A DNA stretch of 64,000 bases from Arenicellales bacterium (GCA_028284225.1 JANQSD010000001.1:400609-464608); one strand, 5' to 3'. Counted from the first letter of the stretch, positions 8,404-18,121 are shown. Numbers and translations: made by a program. The notes: a model not told the origin generated them from the letters alone.

Positions 8404-9285
8404 ATGCATAGGATTTCTGCACAACGTCATAAAATTCACCGGGCTGTAAACTATGTGACACAAAATATTGCGCAGCGACTTGATGCGAATGTGCTGGCGG
8501 ATGTTGCCTGTCTGTCGAAATTCCATTTTTCTCGGGTGTTTCACGATCACTGTGGCGAAACACCTCACGAATACTTATCCAGGATCCGGCTCGAACTGGC
8601 CGCCAGAAGTCTTAACTATATTGAAGATAAATCAATTACTGATATCACGCTTGATTGTGGGTTTTCCAATCCTCAAAATTTCTGCAGATCATTCAGCCAG
8701 AAATTCGGAACCTCTCCGCGTAGTTTTCGCAACAATCGTTTAATCAACCCGCGAGAATTCGCTCATTCTCCTGGATCTCGATCAGTTCTACTGGATGATC
8801 TGGATGTTCAGATAGTCGTACAGCCCGATTACCGAGTCGCTTATATTCGTCATCACGGTCCTTACGGTAAAAATGACGGTCGCATTCCAGCTAAATATTC
8901 AGCCATTCAGGCATGGGCCCGGAGAATTGGAGTCTGGAACGATACCTCGGCCCTTATCGGGCTGTGTCCAGATAATCCGATTCTTACGCCACCTGATCGC
9001 TGTCGATATGATATCTGCATTCCGGTTGAATCCGGTATGGTGGAAGATGACATTGTCAGTATTCAAACGATTCCGGGAGGAAGCTACGCTAGGTTACGAA
9101 TAAGCTGCGAAGCTGACGAGATGCTTGGTTACTGGAAGCTGTTAACAAGGCATTGTATTGAGGACAATAATGTTACCCATGCCTTAACCTATAGTTACGA
9201 ATACTATCCATGCTCCCAACGAGATCCCTCAGATACGAGAATGGATGTCGAACTCTACCTCAAAATATATACCGGTTTAATCTGA
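8404..9285 (+). CDS. AraC-family regulator with C-terminal GyrI-like effector domain
   Basis: The 293-residue protein starts with two AraC-type helix-turn-helix units (residues about 10-108, including DVACLSKFHFSRVFHDH and DITLDCGFSNPQNFCRSF). Residues about 130-290 form a GyrI/Rob-type small-molecule-binding domain (YRVAYIRHHGPY...PGGSYARLRISC). This order is that of Rob/SoxS-like multidrug or toxin-responsive activators. The RBS is TTGGAGA 8 bp before ATG. A TATAAT at 8325-8330 and a palindrome GTTGATCAAC at 8334-8343 lie upstream. The neighbouring glycosidase-like gene is a possible target, but that is inference. Confidence 0.85.
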   Translation: MHRISAQRHKIHRAVNYVTQNIAQRLDANVLADVACLSKFHFSRVFHDHCGETPHEYLSRIRLELAARSLNYIEDKSITDITLDCGFSNPQNFCRSFSQKFGTSPRSFRNNRLINPREFAHSPGSRSVLLDDLDVQIVVQPDYRVAYIRHHGPYGKNDGRIPAKYSAIQAWARRIGVWNDTSALIGLCPDNPILTPPDRCRYDICIPVESGMVEDDIVSIQTIPGGSYARLRISCEADEMLGYWKLLTRHCIEDNNVTHALTYSYEYYPCSQRDPSDTRMDVELYLKIYTGLI

Positions 9286-9382
9286 ACATATTTATTTAGT
9301 CCGGATAAAACAGCAAGTATTGATAAGAATCCATAATTCCCCGGTGGTACGCTCAACCGAGAATGATTGACGGAGCAAGACA

Positions 9383-10426
9383 ATGCTTGCTGATATTAAA
9401 GTGCTTATATCAAACCGGAAGCGGTCCAGGTATTTTTGCCTGATCCTGATTTTTGGTCTCAACATGGCAGGTCTGAATTCTGCCATTGCCGAGTTCAAAC
9501 CTCATCCTGCTAATCCGGTATTCGATATCGGTCCGACGGGCACCTGGGACTCAAGGTACGTTGAAGCAGGTCCAATTACCTACCAAGATGGGAAATATCA
9601 TATGTTTTATACCGGTCTACCAAAGTGGCCGGATAATATCGCTATCGGTTATGCCTGGTCGGTCGATGGCATTGAATGGAAACGCAACGCAGCACCTGTT
9701 TTAACCATTGACGATACCCCCTATGAAGACCAGTCGATTACTTCGGACAGCATCGTCGTAACCGAAGATGGAAAGTGGCTGTTGTATTTCGGAATAGGCA
9801 AGCGCATGCAGGATTTTGACGGCAGTATCGGGCTTGCCACATCGACCTCGCCAACCGGTCCCTGGACAGTCCACCCCGAACCGGTATTATTACCCGGCCC
9901 GAAGGGCAGCTGGGATGCTAACAAAATCGGGCACCCTGATGTCTTCAAGACTGATGACGGATTAATCATGTATTACACCGGTTACGGCAATGAAAAAGTT
10001 GGTGGTGTCCAGGAGGAACATGGTCATATTGGCCTTGCGACGTCCACCGATGGGATCAATTGGACCAAATATGATGATCTAGCAACGACTGACCTGTTTT
10101 ACAGCGTAAGTGACCCGGTATTTTCACGTTCTACCCAGGATAACTGGGACAATTGGCATGTTAAAGATGCCAATGTTCGCAGGGTAAACGGACGATGGAA
10201 AATGCTCTATCACGGCGTTACCTTTAGTAGCTCCGGTAATTTCGGTTTCGCCACCAGCGATGATGGAATCAACTGGAAACGGTCCCAGGGTAACCCTGTG
10301 ATCGAAGCAAAAAAAACAGGGATGAAATTATTTTTCGCAACCTGGTTAAGGCATAAAGACGAAGATCGAGTTTATATCGAAGGTGGCTCAAATAGCGCTA
10401 CTAAAGTCTATCTATATTTAAATTAA
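9383..10426 (+). CDS. secreted five-bladed beta-propeller glycosidase-like protein (GH43/GH32/GH130 type)
   Basis: The 347-residue protein has an N-terminal signal (hydrophobic LILIFGLNMAGLNSAIA). Five repeated blades follow, with motifs such as GKYHMFYTG, IAIGYAWSVDGIEW, GSIGLATSTSPTGPW, HIGLATSTDGINW and GNFGFATSDDGINW. This is the pattern of GH43/GH32/GH130-like propellers acting on, or binding, oligosaccharides. NPVFDIGP near the start and the DVFKTDDG blade offer possible acidic catalytic residues, but I cannot assign the substrate. It is a lone gene between the AraC regulator and a cupin. By eye it is richer in GC than the RT cassette. Confidence 0.7.
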   Translation: MLADIKVLISNRKRSRYFCLILIFGLNMAGLNSAIAEFKPHPANPVFDIGPTGTWDSRYVEAGPITYQDGKYHMFYTGLPKWPDNIAIGYAWSVDGIEWKRNAAPVLTIDDTPYEDQSITSDSIVVTEDGKWLLYFGIGKRMQDFDGSIGLATSTSPTGPWTVHPEPVLLPGPKGSWDANKIGHPDVFKTDDGLIMYYTGYGNEKVGGVQEEHGHIGLATSTDGINWTKYDDLATTDLFYSVSDPVFSRSTQDNWDNWHVKDANVRRVNGRWKMLYHGVTFSSSGNFGFATSDDGINWKRSQGNPVIEAKKTGMKLFFATWLRHKDEDRVYIEGGSNSATKVYLYLN

Positions 10427-10492
10427 AAGGGCTGTCGAGCAAATCACAATACCCTGTAGATTTTACATCTCATTAGTGCTCGGAGAACAACA

Positions 10493-10903
10493 TTGGCAAA
10501 TAACACACTATCAGCAATAGTAAAAAATCCCCATGACACTGAATGGACTTATTTTAATGGGCAAGAATGTAGAGAAGATCGACTACGATGGAAAACCCTC
10601 ATAGGTGATGAAGAATCTAATACTCAGGGACTGACATACGGAATAATGGAAATGCCCCCAGGCACTTTTGTGGATGCACATTATCATGCAGATAACGAGA
10701 TATTCCATATTCTTCAAGGGGAAGGGGTTGTCCTAATCAATAAAGATGTTACAGAAGTTGGGCCAGGATCCATTCTTTACGTTCCGGGTAACACTGTCCA
10801 TGGCATCAGAAATAGAGGCAAAGAAATGCTGAAAGTGATCTGGGTTTTTCCCTGCAACAAATTTAGTGAAATTGAATATCATTTAGTGGATCAATCCTTT
10901 TGA
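10493..10903 (+). CDS. small cupin protein
   Basis: The 136-residue single cupin starts at TTG, supported by CGGAGAA 6-12 bp upstream and the lack of a better start. Cupin motif 1 is GTFVDAHYHADNEIFHILQGEG, giving H-x-H and E metal ligands. Motif 2 is PGSILYVPGNTVHGIRN, giving the fourth His. It probably binds a metal and has an isomerase, dioxygenase or regulatory role, with substrate unknown. It is followed after 24 bp by the beta-lactamase-like gene, with which it may be cotranscribed. Confidence 0.75.
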   Translation: MANNTLSAIVKNPHDTEWTYFNGQECREDRLRWKTLIGDEESNTQGLTYGIMEMPPGTFVDAHYHADNEIFHILQGEGVVLINKDVTEVGPGSILYVPGNTVHGIRNRGKEMLKVIWVFPCNKFSEIEYHLVDQSF

Positions 10904-10927
10904 GTCAACCTTTACCTGAAAGACTGC

Positions 10928-12091
10928 ATGATGAATAATTTGTTTAAAAAGTACATCTTGTTATTAGTTCTGTTGTTAACATTACTAACTATTAGCTCCT
11001 GGACTGTTGCGCAGGAAGATGATTTAGTCCGTGAGAATTTTGCACCGCCGTTGTTAGATGATGGCTGGCAAGTGGCCGATGTGGGCTTCGCTGGTTTAAA
11101 TCAAAAATTGATGGAACAGCTGACCAGAGAAATAATTGCTGGTGAATTCAGACGTATTCAGGCGGTATTAGTCGCTCATAAAGAATACTTAGTATATGAA
11201 TATTATTGGACACGTCCCAAGCATGAAATGGAAGAATCTATTAAGCTGGGTAGACAATCACCTCATCGAATTCGTTCGATCACCAAGAGTATTACTTCCT
11301 TACTTTTAGGTTTGGCTCTAAGAAGCGATTTTGAACAAGCTGTCCAACGGCCAGTTTTAGACTATTTGCCGGATCAACAATCTAGAGATCCAAAAATCAA
11401 AAGTATCAGTCTGGAAAATGTGCTGACCATGACAGCAGGATTGCTGTGGAATGAGATGGATGTACCTTATACTGATTCCCGTAATGACAGTAATCTGCAG
11501 GAACAATCTAGTGACCCGATTAGTTACTTGTTGGCGCGTCGTCCTGTCCGTGATGAACCTGGGAGTAGATGGTATTACAACAGTGGTTTGACTATGCTCA
11601 CAGGGGCGGTGATTAATTCTCTGATTGACAAACCATTTTTCGATTTTGCCAAGGAAAAATTATTCGATCCGCTGAAGATAAAAAACTTTGCCTGGTCGGG
11701 TGAATGGCCCGATAGTGGTTTAGTCGATGCGGCCGGCGGCCTTAGAATGAATGCACGGGATTTATTAAAAATTGGTTCGCTGGTGCTTAATAAGGGTCAA
11801 TGGCAAGGCCAACAAATTATCCCAAGTAAATGGGTAGAACTTTCTACCCGCCGCTTGCGTGATGATCTTAGAACTTGGGGCGCGGATGGTTTGTATGGTT
11901 ATGGTTATCAATGGTGGCATGGTAGACATGATAAATTCGATGCTATTACGGCTCTGGGTTATGGCGGCCAGCGAATCTTTATTCTGCCTGAACATGATTT
12001 GGCTGTCGTTGTCTTTGCCGCTAATTATGAAGGCGATTGGCTAAAGCCAGAAGCAATTCTTAATCGAATAGTTTCTGCACAAAACCTGTAA
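10928..12091 (+). CDS. serine hydrolase of the class C beta-lactamase / esterase family
   Basis: The 387-residue protein has a signal peptide (LLVLLLTLLTISSWTVAQ) and a beta-lactamase-like fold. The S-x-x-K nucleophile motif is in RSITKSITSLLLG, the Tyr motif in WYYNSGLTML, and the third motif position is GYGGQR in place of KTG. This set is common in 6-aminohexanoate-dimer hydrolases, EstB-type esterases and D-aminopeptidases. A periplasmic hydrolase of a small ester or amide is likely; true beta-lactamase activity is not implied. Two adjacent ATG codons (10928, 10931) are possible starts. Confidence 0.8.
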   Translation: MMNNLFKKYILLLVLLLTLLTISSWTVAQEDDLVRENFAPPLLDDGWQVADVGFAGLNQKLMEQLTREIIAGEFRRIQAVLVAHKEYLVYEYYWTRPKHEMEESIKLGRQSPHRIRSITKSITSLLLGLALRSDFEQAVQRPVLDYLPDQQSRDPKIKSISLENVLTMTAGLLWNEMDVPYTDSRNDSNLQEQSSDPISYLLARRPVRDEPGSRWYYNSGLTMLTGAVINSLIDKPFFDFAKEKLFDPLKIKNFAWSGEWPDSGLVDAAGGLRMNARDLLKIGSLVLNKGQWQGQQIIPSKWVELSTRRLRDDLRTWGADGLYGYGYQWWHGRHDKFDAITALGYGGQRIFILPEHDLAVVVFAANYEGDWLKPEAILNRIVSAQNL

Positions 12092-12127
12092 CCCATTGTT
12101 AAGTTGGCTTTTCAATAATTAATAAAT

Positions 12128-13036
12128 TTACGGCTGTTGTGAACCAATGGCTAAATGCATAAAGTTCACAAAAGCGCTTGAAGTTTCTTTTTGTTCACGG
12201 TTTCTGGCCCAGGCTAAGCCAACGTCCATCGTAGGTATGGCATCTGCTAGTGCAGTTATTTCTACGCGATGTCCTTCTAAGGACCAGGGCCGATAGACCA
12301 TATCGGACAATATGGTTACACCGGTTCCATTGGCGACCATGCTGCGTACCGCTTCGACCAATGAGGTTCGAAAAATTGTTTTGGGGCGGTATGGGGTACG
12401 ATTCCAATAGCGCTGGGCTGTATTACTGGCCTCATCAAGCGTCAGCATAATATACGGTTGTTTGGATACATCTTGTAAGGTAATGGAAGGCTGGTCCAGC
12501 AATTGATGATTAGAGCTCAGCCATAACCGTCTTTTAGATTGAATTAATGTTTCGTAGGCCAAATCTTCCTGGTTAGCTAAGTTTGATGTTAGCATTACTG
12601 CTAAATCATATTCACCTGAAATCACACCTTCCTCAAGGCTCGCCCTGTTTGCCTCATGCAGTTGTATTTCTACACCAGGGAAACTGCGGGAAAATCGGCT
12701 TAAGTATTTAGGCAAGAAATAGGCCGCCACAGTAGGCGTGACGACTAAATTTAAAGAGCCTGAAATGGTTGAATTTGATCGGCTAGGAAGTCTTAATGCT
12801 TCATCTACGGAGGACATAATATGTTTGGCTTGTTGCAGAAACTGATGTCCTTCATGCGTCATTTCCACACCGTTAGAGCTACGTACGAATAGTTTGGTAC
12901 CTAATAATTCCTCCAGTCCTTTAATCGCCGTAGTGATGGCGGATTGTGATACATGTAAATTCATTGCCGCCTGTGAAATCTGACCGGTTTCTGCACTTGC
13001 GATAAAGTACCTGATTTGCTTTAAAGATATCTCCAT
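12128..13036 (-). CDS. LysR-family transcriptional regulator
   Basis: The 302-residue protein has an N-terminal winged helix (IRYFIASAETGQISQAAMNLHVSQSAITTAIKGLEE region) and a periplasmic-binding-like effector domain (about 90-290). It is divergent from the ABC transporter / biotin-enzyme operon starting at 13361. A perfect inverted repeat lies in the shared 324-bp intergenic region. The usual logic would be a co-inducer that is the transported substrate or a catabolite. It is probably autoregulated. Confidence 0.9.
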   Translation of the reverse strand: MEISLKQIRYFIASAETGQISQAAMNLHVSQSAITTAIKGLEELLGTKLFVRSSNGVEMTHEGHQFLQQAKHIMSSVDEALRLPSRSNSTISGSLNLVVTPTVAAYFLPKYLSRFSRSFPGVEIQLHEANRASLEEGVISGEYDLAVMLTSNLANQEDLAYETLIQSKRRLWLSSNHQLLDQPSITLQDVSKQPYIMLTLDEASNTAQRYWNRTPYRPKTIFRTSLVEAVRSMVANGTGVTILSDMVYRPWSLEGHRVEITALADAIPTMDVGLAWARNREQKETSSAFVNFMHLAIGSQQP

Positions 13037-13230
13037 CGATTAAATTTAATATTAATATAAAAAAAATAGATAATTGTACTCTTCTATTTCTAGTTATTTT
13101 TTCATTTTAAAAAAGTATTTAACTTATTGAAAATAATAAATTATATATCTAAACGCTGAATATAGCATCAATAATTAAAAATAATTTTTCAATCTATTTT
13201 ATCAAATTAATTGATATTAGTATTAAAAAA

Positions 13231-13261
13231 ATAGAATTATTAATAACCTAGCTAATTCTAT
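13231..13261. promoter_or_regulatory. probable LysR operator in the divergent promoter region
   Basis: ATAGAATTA (13231-13239) and TAATTCTAT (13253-13261) form a perfect 9-bp inverted repeat with a 13-bp spacer. The surrounding 13037-13360 region is strongly AT-rich and holds no gene. The repeat sits about 100-130 bp upstream of the operon start at 13361 and about 195 bp from the LysR start codon. Confidence 0.6.
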
Positions 13262-13360
13262 AACATAGTCACCACTAAAACCGGTGATATTTGAAGCTTG
13301 AGTTTAGTGACTTTGGCATCAAAAACTGGTTTCTATTCTCAAAATAGATATGGAGAGCAA

Positions 13361-14440
13361 ATGATGTTGAATTCAAAATTCTTTTCAAAATTGTTACCGG
13401 CAGTACTATTGGCCGGATCTACCGCATTAGTCGGAGCTGATGACTGGTTTCCTTACAATGTAGAGGTTTGGAATCCAGCTTTCGATATGAATAGCCCACG
13501 CACTGATTTTTCTTACCAGCCACTTGAAGCTGCATCTGAACAGTGGGATATATGCGTATCCTTTCCACATATGAAAGACGCTTACTGGAGTGCGGTTAAT
13601 TACGGCGTTACAGCAGAAGCGGGGCGACTGGGTGTCAAAATGCAGTTGGTGGAAGCAGGTGGTTACACTAATCTGAATACACAAATCTCACAGATAGAAG
13701 ATTGTGTGTCAGCAGGCGCCAATGCTGTCATTATAGGAGCCATTTCATTTGATGGCTTAAACAATCTTGTTACTGAGATTCGTAAAAAAGATATACCAGT
13801 AATAGATGTTATTAATGGCATGTCGTCACCTGAGTTGTCGGCAAAATCTTTGGTGTCATTCGGTGAGATGGGATACAAGGCAGGCGAATATATTGCCCAG
13901 CAACATCCGGCTGGCTCAGACAAGGTCAAAGTCGCCTGGTTTCCCGGCCCTCCTGGAGCAGGTTGGGTTGAAGCAGGTAACCAAGGCTTCCAGGACGCAG
14001 TTAAAGATAGTGCAATAGAAGTGGTTGAAACCAAATATGGTGATACCGGTAAAGAAGTACAGCTTAAATTAGTCGAAGATACCTTAGAGGCTCATCCTGA
14101 CATAAATTATGTAGTCGGCACCGCAGTGACAGCTGAAGCGGCTGTAGGATTATTGCGTTCGCGTGAGCTGCTGGATCAAATCAAAATAATGTCATATTAC
14201 TTCACCCCGGGTGTTTATCAAGGAATACAGCGTGGTCAGATTCTGGCTGCTCCCACAGATTCAGCTGTGATTCAAGGGCGTATTGCGATTGACCAGGCGG
14301 TTCGCATCCTGGAAGGACAAGACTACGAAAAACATGTCGGACCCAAGCTTTATGTCATTGATGATTCAAATGTGGATTCATTTGATCGAGATTCATCGTT
14401 AGCACCGGATTCGTTTAAACCAACATTTTCTGTTAATTGA
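13361..14440 (+). CDS. TorT-family periplasmic substrate-binding protein of an ABC importer
   Basis: The chosen start is ATG 13361, preceded by GGAG at 13352-13355; upstream in-frame codons lack a signal. The protein is 359 residues with a signal peptide ending near TALVGA. It closely follows TorT: CVSFPHMKDAYWSAVNYGV, LVEAGGYTNLNTQISQIEDC and a type I (sugar-binding) fold. TorT itself senses TMAO with TorS, but here the partners are an ABC ATPase and permease, so it should deliver a ligand for import. The ligand is unknown; neighbouring PxpA and carboxylase genes point to a cyclic amide or urea-like compound. It is the first gene of the operon. Confidence 0.85.
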   Translation: MMLNSKFFSKLLPAVLLAGSTALVGADDWFPYNVEVWNPAFDMNSPRTDFSYQPLEAASEQWDICVSFPHMKDAYWSAVNYGVTAEAGRLGVKMQLVEAGGYTNLNTQISQIEDCVSAGANAVIIGAISFDGLNNLVTEIRKKDIPVIDVINGMSSPELSAKSLVSFGEMGYKAGEYIAQQHPAGSDKVKVAWFPGPPGAGWVEAGNQGFQDAVKDSAIEVVETKYGDTGKEVQLKLVEDTLEAHPDINYVVGTAVTAEAAVGLLRSRELLDQIKIMSYYFTPGVYQGIQRGQILAAPTDSAVIQGRIAIDQAVRILEGQDYEKHVGPKLYVIDDSNVDSFDRDSSLAPDSFKPTFSVN

Positions 14441-14472
14441 TAAATATCTTGGCGAAAAAAGTGTATTGAACA

Positions 14473-16023
14473 GTGCAACACTCAACTCAAAAAAGCTTAC
14501 CTCCTGAAAAAACCGGGGAAGCAATCCCCTTGCTGGAATTTGAATCAGTCAGCAAACGCTTCCCCGGTGTGCTCGCTCTTGACCAGGTTGATTTTGAAAT
14601 TGTTCCTGGTGAGGTTCACATTTTGTTTGGTGAAAATGGTGCGGGTAAATCTACATTAATTTCAATTATGGCTGGTGTTCATCAACCGACATCCGGCGTA
14701 ATAAAAAAATCGGGGTCACCGATCACTCTGAATTCGGTACATCATGCACGTTCATTGGGTATTAGCGCTGTATTTCAAGAATTTTCATTGGTTGATCAAT
14801 TGACAGTCGAGCAAAACTTATTTCTGGGTGCTGAACATCAACAAAGCCTGTTTTTAAATAAATCTACACAGAGATCAGAAGCGAAACGTATATTAAGTGA
14901 ACTAGGCTTTTCCTTAAATCCAAAGCAAAAAGTCAGCTTTTTATCTCGGGCAGAGCAGCAGATGGTGGAGATAGCTAAAGCATTTCGATCAAAATTGTCT
15001 GTTTTAATTCTTGATGAACCTACAGCTTCATTGACAGATAAAGAAACCAATCAGTTGTTCAGTCTTATCGAGCAGGTCAAACGTAATGGGGTTGGGGTGG
15101 TGTATATCACCCATCGTATGGCAGAGATAAAAAAGATAGGCGATCGAATAACTGTGCTACGTGATGGAAAGTATATCAAGACTGTTAAGGCAAAAACGAC
15201 TAGCGAGAAAGAGTTGGTTGAATTAATGACAGGTAGAGTTATTGATCAAGTCTATCCCAAAATAAAGTTCAACCCTCAACAGACATTGCTTAATGTCAAA
15301 AACATCACCACAACGAATCACAGAGTATCAGACCTGAGTTTTTATGTGCGAAAAGGTGAGGTTGTCGGTTTTGCAGGTTTAGTGGGTTCTGGGAAATCAG
15401 CGGCATTAAGGGCTTGTTTTGGTATAGAGAAAATTCAATCTGGCGATATTTATTTTAATGATGAAAACGTAACAGGACATTCTGTTAGACAAATGTTGGA
15501 TAAAGGTTTCTTTTATAACGTACCAGATCGGCATAAAGAGGGTTTAGTCATGATAAGAAACTGTCGAGAAAATATTGTGTTGCCGTCATTGGATCAAAAT
15601 GAAAATTTAAATTTGGGGGTTTTAATTAATAAGACTAAAGAGAAACGGACCGTTATATCGTTAGCCGAAAAATTTGAACTTCATCCGATGAAAGTTAATC
15701 GTCAAGTAGAGCATTTCAGTGGTGGCAATCAACAAAAAGTGTTGTTGGCTAAATGCTTGACTCGTGATGTCAAGCTCTATGTATTCGACGAGCCTACAGT
15801 CGGCGTGGACGTGGGTACCCGGGTGGAAATTTATAAATTTATTGCAAACTTATGTGAACAGGGTGCCGCTGTTGTGATTGTGTCCTCTGATCTTGCTGAA
15901 ATTATTCATCTGACTAACAGGGTCTATGTAATGCATCGAGGGAAATTACAAGGTGAATTTAAGGATGATGAAATTAATGAAAATACGATTCTTAGCCAGT
16001 TTTTTGATAGAGAAGCAGCCTAA
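14473..16023 (+). CDS. ABC importer ATPase, tandem-domain sugar type (RbsA/MglA-like)
   Basis: The 516-residue protein has two nucleotide-binding domains. The first has Walker A GENGAGKST (53-61), a signature-like LSRAEQQMVEIAKA and Walker B LILDEPTASLTD. The second has Walker A-like GLVGSGKSA, signature FSGGNQQKVLLAKCL and Walker B FDEPTVGVDVG. Such fused ATPases serve RbsC-type permeases. It starts at GTG with no closer alternative and lies 32 bp after the binding-protein gene and 2 bp before the permease. The second Walker A ends in S-A instead of S-T, which is common in this family. Confidence 0.92.
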   Translation: MQHSTQKSLPPEKTGEAIPLLEFESVSKRFPGVLALDQVDFEIVPGEVHILFGENGAGKSTLISIMAGVHQPTSGVIKKSGSPITLNSVHHARSLGISAVFQEFSLVDQLTVEQNLFLGAEHQQSLFLNKSTQRSEAKRILSELGFSLNPKQKVSFLSRAEQQMVEIAKAFRSKLSVLILDEPTASLTDKETNQLFSLIEQVKRNGVGVVYITHRMAEIKKIGDRITVLRDGKYIKTVKAKTTSEKELVELMTGRVIDQVYPKIKFNPQQTLLNVKNITTTNHRVSDLSFYVRKGEVVGFAGLVGSGKSAALRACFGIEKIQSGDIYFNDENVTGHSVRQMLDKGFFYNVPDRHKEGLVMIRNCRENIVLPSLDQNENLNLGVLINKTKEKRTVISLAEKFELHPMKVNRQVEHFSGGNQQKVLLAKCLTRDVKLYVFDEPTVGVDVGTRVEIYKFIANLCEQGAAVVIVSSDLAEIIHLTNRVYVMHRGKLQGEFKDDEINENTILSQFFDREAA

Positions 16024-16025
16024 TT

Positions 16026-17084
16026 ATGTCAGCTATTGAACAAGACTCAAACCAAACTGCTTCCAAGCCAGCGTTTACGCAGAATAAGGATCAAAGGCGT
16101 CATGCTGTTTTGAAAAGACTCTTTGTCCAGTTAGGAGTATTGCCGTTTTTATTACTAATAGCAGTTGCAGTTTTTAGTTTGATTTCTGAAAATTTTTTAT
16201 CACTGCGTAATTTAATGAATGTGGTCCGACAATCTTCCTATTTGATTCTGGTTTCAGTCGCACAAATGTTTGCACTACTTACAGGTGGATTCGATTTATC
16301 TGTAGGTACGATTATCGCATTGACTTCTGTTGTTGGGGCTACAGCGATGGCGGCAAGTTTTAACGCTATGCCAGAAATGGTTTGGTTGGCTATCCTGATT
16401 GGAGCATTTGCAGGCATTCTAGCTGGTACCGCAATTGGCGCAGTGAATGGGCTGGGTGTTTCGCTGTTTGGTGTTTCACCGTTCATGATGACTTTAGGCA
16501 TGGCCTCGGTTGGATTCGGTATTGCACTCTATATGACTGGTGGAACGCCGGTATATGGTATGCCTGTTGAATTTGGCAATATTTTTGGCTTTGGTCAAAT
16601 ATTGGGCATCCCATCACCTGTATTCATATCGATTTTACTCATTGTGATTTTATATATTCTTGTTAACTCCACACCACTGGGACGTTATTTTTATGCTGTT
16701 GGGGGTAATCAAAAAGCGGCAGAGTTGTCCGGTATCAATACTAAAAGAATATTGTTCATTGCCTATACCTTATGTGGGCTAATTGCAGCTGTTGCTGGCA
16801 TGTTACTCACAGCCAGGCTCGATACAGGAGAAGCGAATATTGGAGCATCAATGCCGCTTGAGTCAATTGCCGCTTGTGTGATCGCAGGTGTCAGTTTACG
16901 TGGCGGGGTTGGACGAATAGAAAATGTGGTATTGGGAGCGCTATTTATCGGTCTAGTTCAAAACGGAATGAATCTGGCTCGGATTGAGTCATATCTTCAA
17001 ACGGTAGTGATAGGTGTCCTGCTGATTATTGCTGTCATTGCAGACCAGGTTAGATTGAAAGTTATGGCCAGTATTAATGATTAA
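16026..17084 (+). CDS. ABC importer permease, RbsC/BPD_transp_2 family
   Basis: The 352-residue polytopic inner-membrane protein has about ten hydrophobic segments and the family motif NLMNVVRQSSYLILVSVAQM near the start. Conserved glycine-rich blocks follow (GGFDLSVGTIIALTSVVGA; GVSLRGGVGRIENVVLGALF). A basic, Gln-rich cytoplasmic N-terminus of about 40 residues precedes the first helix. It forms the translocation channel with the upstream ATPase and TorT-like protein. Spacing to the flanking genes (2 and 17 bp) shows cotranscription. Confidence 0.92.
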   Translation: MSAIEQDSNQTASKPAFTQNKDQRRHAVLKRLFVQLGVLPFLLLIAVAVFSLISENFLSLRNLMNVVRQSSYLILVSVAQMFALLTGGFDLSVGTIIALTSVVGATAMAASFNAMPEMVWLAILIGAFAGILAGTAIGAVNGLGVSLFGVSPFMMTLGMASVGFGIALYMTGGTPVYGMPVEFGNIFGFGQILGIPSPVFISILLIVILYILVNSTPLGRYFYAVGGNQKAAELSGINTKRILFIAYTLCGLIAAVAGMLLTARLDTGEANIGASMPLESIAACVIAGVSLRGGVGRIENVVLGALFIGLVQNGMNLARIESYLQTVVIGVLLIIAVIADQVRLKVMASIND

Positions 17085-17101
17085 TCTAGATTTTTAAGCT
17101 T

Positions 17102-17827
17102 ATGAATATAAATATAAATTGCGACATGGGTGAAAGCTTCGGCTTATATCAAATGGGAAACGATCAGGCCATCATGCCTTACATTACCCAGGCAAATGTA
17201 GCATGCGGTTTTCATGCGTCCGATCCTAATCATATGAAATCCACGGTCAATCTGGCCAAACAATATGATGTAAAAGTAGGGGCGCACTTTTCGTTGCCGG
17301 ACTTACCTGGCTTTGGTCGTCGTGAGATGAAAATTGATCGCGAAGAAATGGCTAACATCATTACTTATCAAATTGGGGCATTGAATGCATTTCTGGAGTT
17401 GGCGACAGTTAAACTGAATCATCTTAAGCCGCATGGCGCATTATATGGTATGGCGGCGAAAGAAGAACAGACAGCTCATGCAATAGCCGATGTGGCAGAA
17501 CATTTTAATGTGCCTGTATTCGGCCTTGCTGGTACATTGCACGAGGAAATCTATACACAACGCGGAATAGAGTTTCAATCTGAATTTTTTGCCGACCTTG
17601 AATACGATAACCAGGGTAACTTAATCATAACCCGTACTCATGATGCTGTCGTACCTGATGAAACAGCAAAACGCTGCGTGCGTGCTGTAAAAGATGGATT
17701 AGTTCGATCTATCGAGGGCAGTGACATTGCCGTTCAGGCACAAACCATTTGCGTGCATTCTGACACCCCTAATGCTGTAGACGTTGCCAAAGCAGTAAAA
17801 CAGGCTTTGCAGCAAGCTTTTAGATGA
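17102..17827 (+). CDS. pxpA: PxpA / LamB-YcsF family protein
   Basis: The 241-residue protein has the LamB/YcsF opening NINCDMGESFGLYQMG followed by ANVACGFHASDP and KPHGALYGMA. Known family members are the PxpA subunit of the PxpABC 5-oxoprolinase, which opens pyroglutamate with ATP. Here PxpA sits with biotin carrier and biotin carboxylase genes, so the physiological substrate may differ from 5-oxoproline. Length is near the usual 245-255. It follows the permease by 17 bp. Confidence 0.88.
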   Translation: MNININCDMGESFGLYQMGNDQAIMPYITQANVACGFHASDPNHMKSTVNLAKQYDVKVGAHFSLPDLPGFGRREMKIDREEMANIITYQIGALNAFLELATVKLNHLKPHGALYGMAAKEEQTAHAIADVAEHFNVPVFGLAGTLHEEIYTQRGIEFQSEFFADLEYDNQGNLIITRTHDAVVPDETAKRCVRAVKDGLVRSIEGSDIAVQAQTICVHSDTPNAVDVAKAVKQALQQAFR

Positions 17828-17863
17828 TTATTAAATCGTTAATAGAAACATGAGGATACGAAC

Positions 17864-18121
17864 ATGACCAAGCAAACAATTATCTCGCCTTTGCCAGGTG
17901 TGTTTTATCACCGCCCCTCGCCAGATCAGGCAGCATTTAAATCTGTCGGCGACTCAGTGAGTGAAGGTGACACGGTTGGGCTGGTTGAGGTAATGAAATC
18001 ATTTCATGAAATTAAATCAACCACGGCTGGGGTTTTTGCCAGTTACCTGGTTGACAACGAAGGCACAGTTCAAGCCGGACAACCTTTACTGGAAATATTG
18101 GATCACAATAGTAATGAATAA
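17864..18121 (+). CDS. biotin carboxyl carrier protein (biotinyl domain)
   Basis: The 85-residue protein is a lone biotinyl-lipoyl domain. The biotinylation motif is EVMKSF with K45, matching the EAMKM consensus except for the last Met. It lacks the long Pro/Ala linker and N-terminal domain of AccB, so it is a dedicated carrier and not the acetyl-CoA carboxylase subunit. GAGGATACGAAC precedes the ATG. Its 3' end overlaps the biotin carboxylase start by 8 bp. It would shuttle carboxybiotin between the next gene product and the PxpB/PxpC pair. Confidence 0.85.
   Translation: MTKQTIISPLPGVFYHRPSPDQAAFKSVGDSVSEGDTVGLVEVMKSFHEIKSTTAGVFASYLVDNEGTVQAGQPLLEILDHNSNE

Noticed and set aside
10928-12091. 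Antibiotic-resistance class C beta-lactamase
   Set aside because: The KTG motif is replaced by a GYGG sequence and overall the gene resembles esterase and amide hydrolase members.
18006-18113. N-terminal 36-residue extension of the biotin carboxylase
   Set aside because: It overlaps the carrier gene in another frame, and AccC proteins begin at the MNKLLIANR position.
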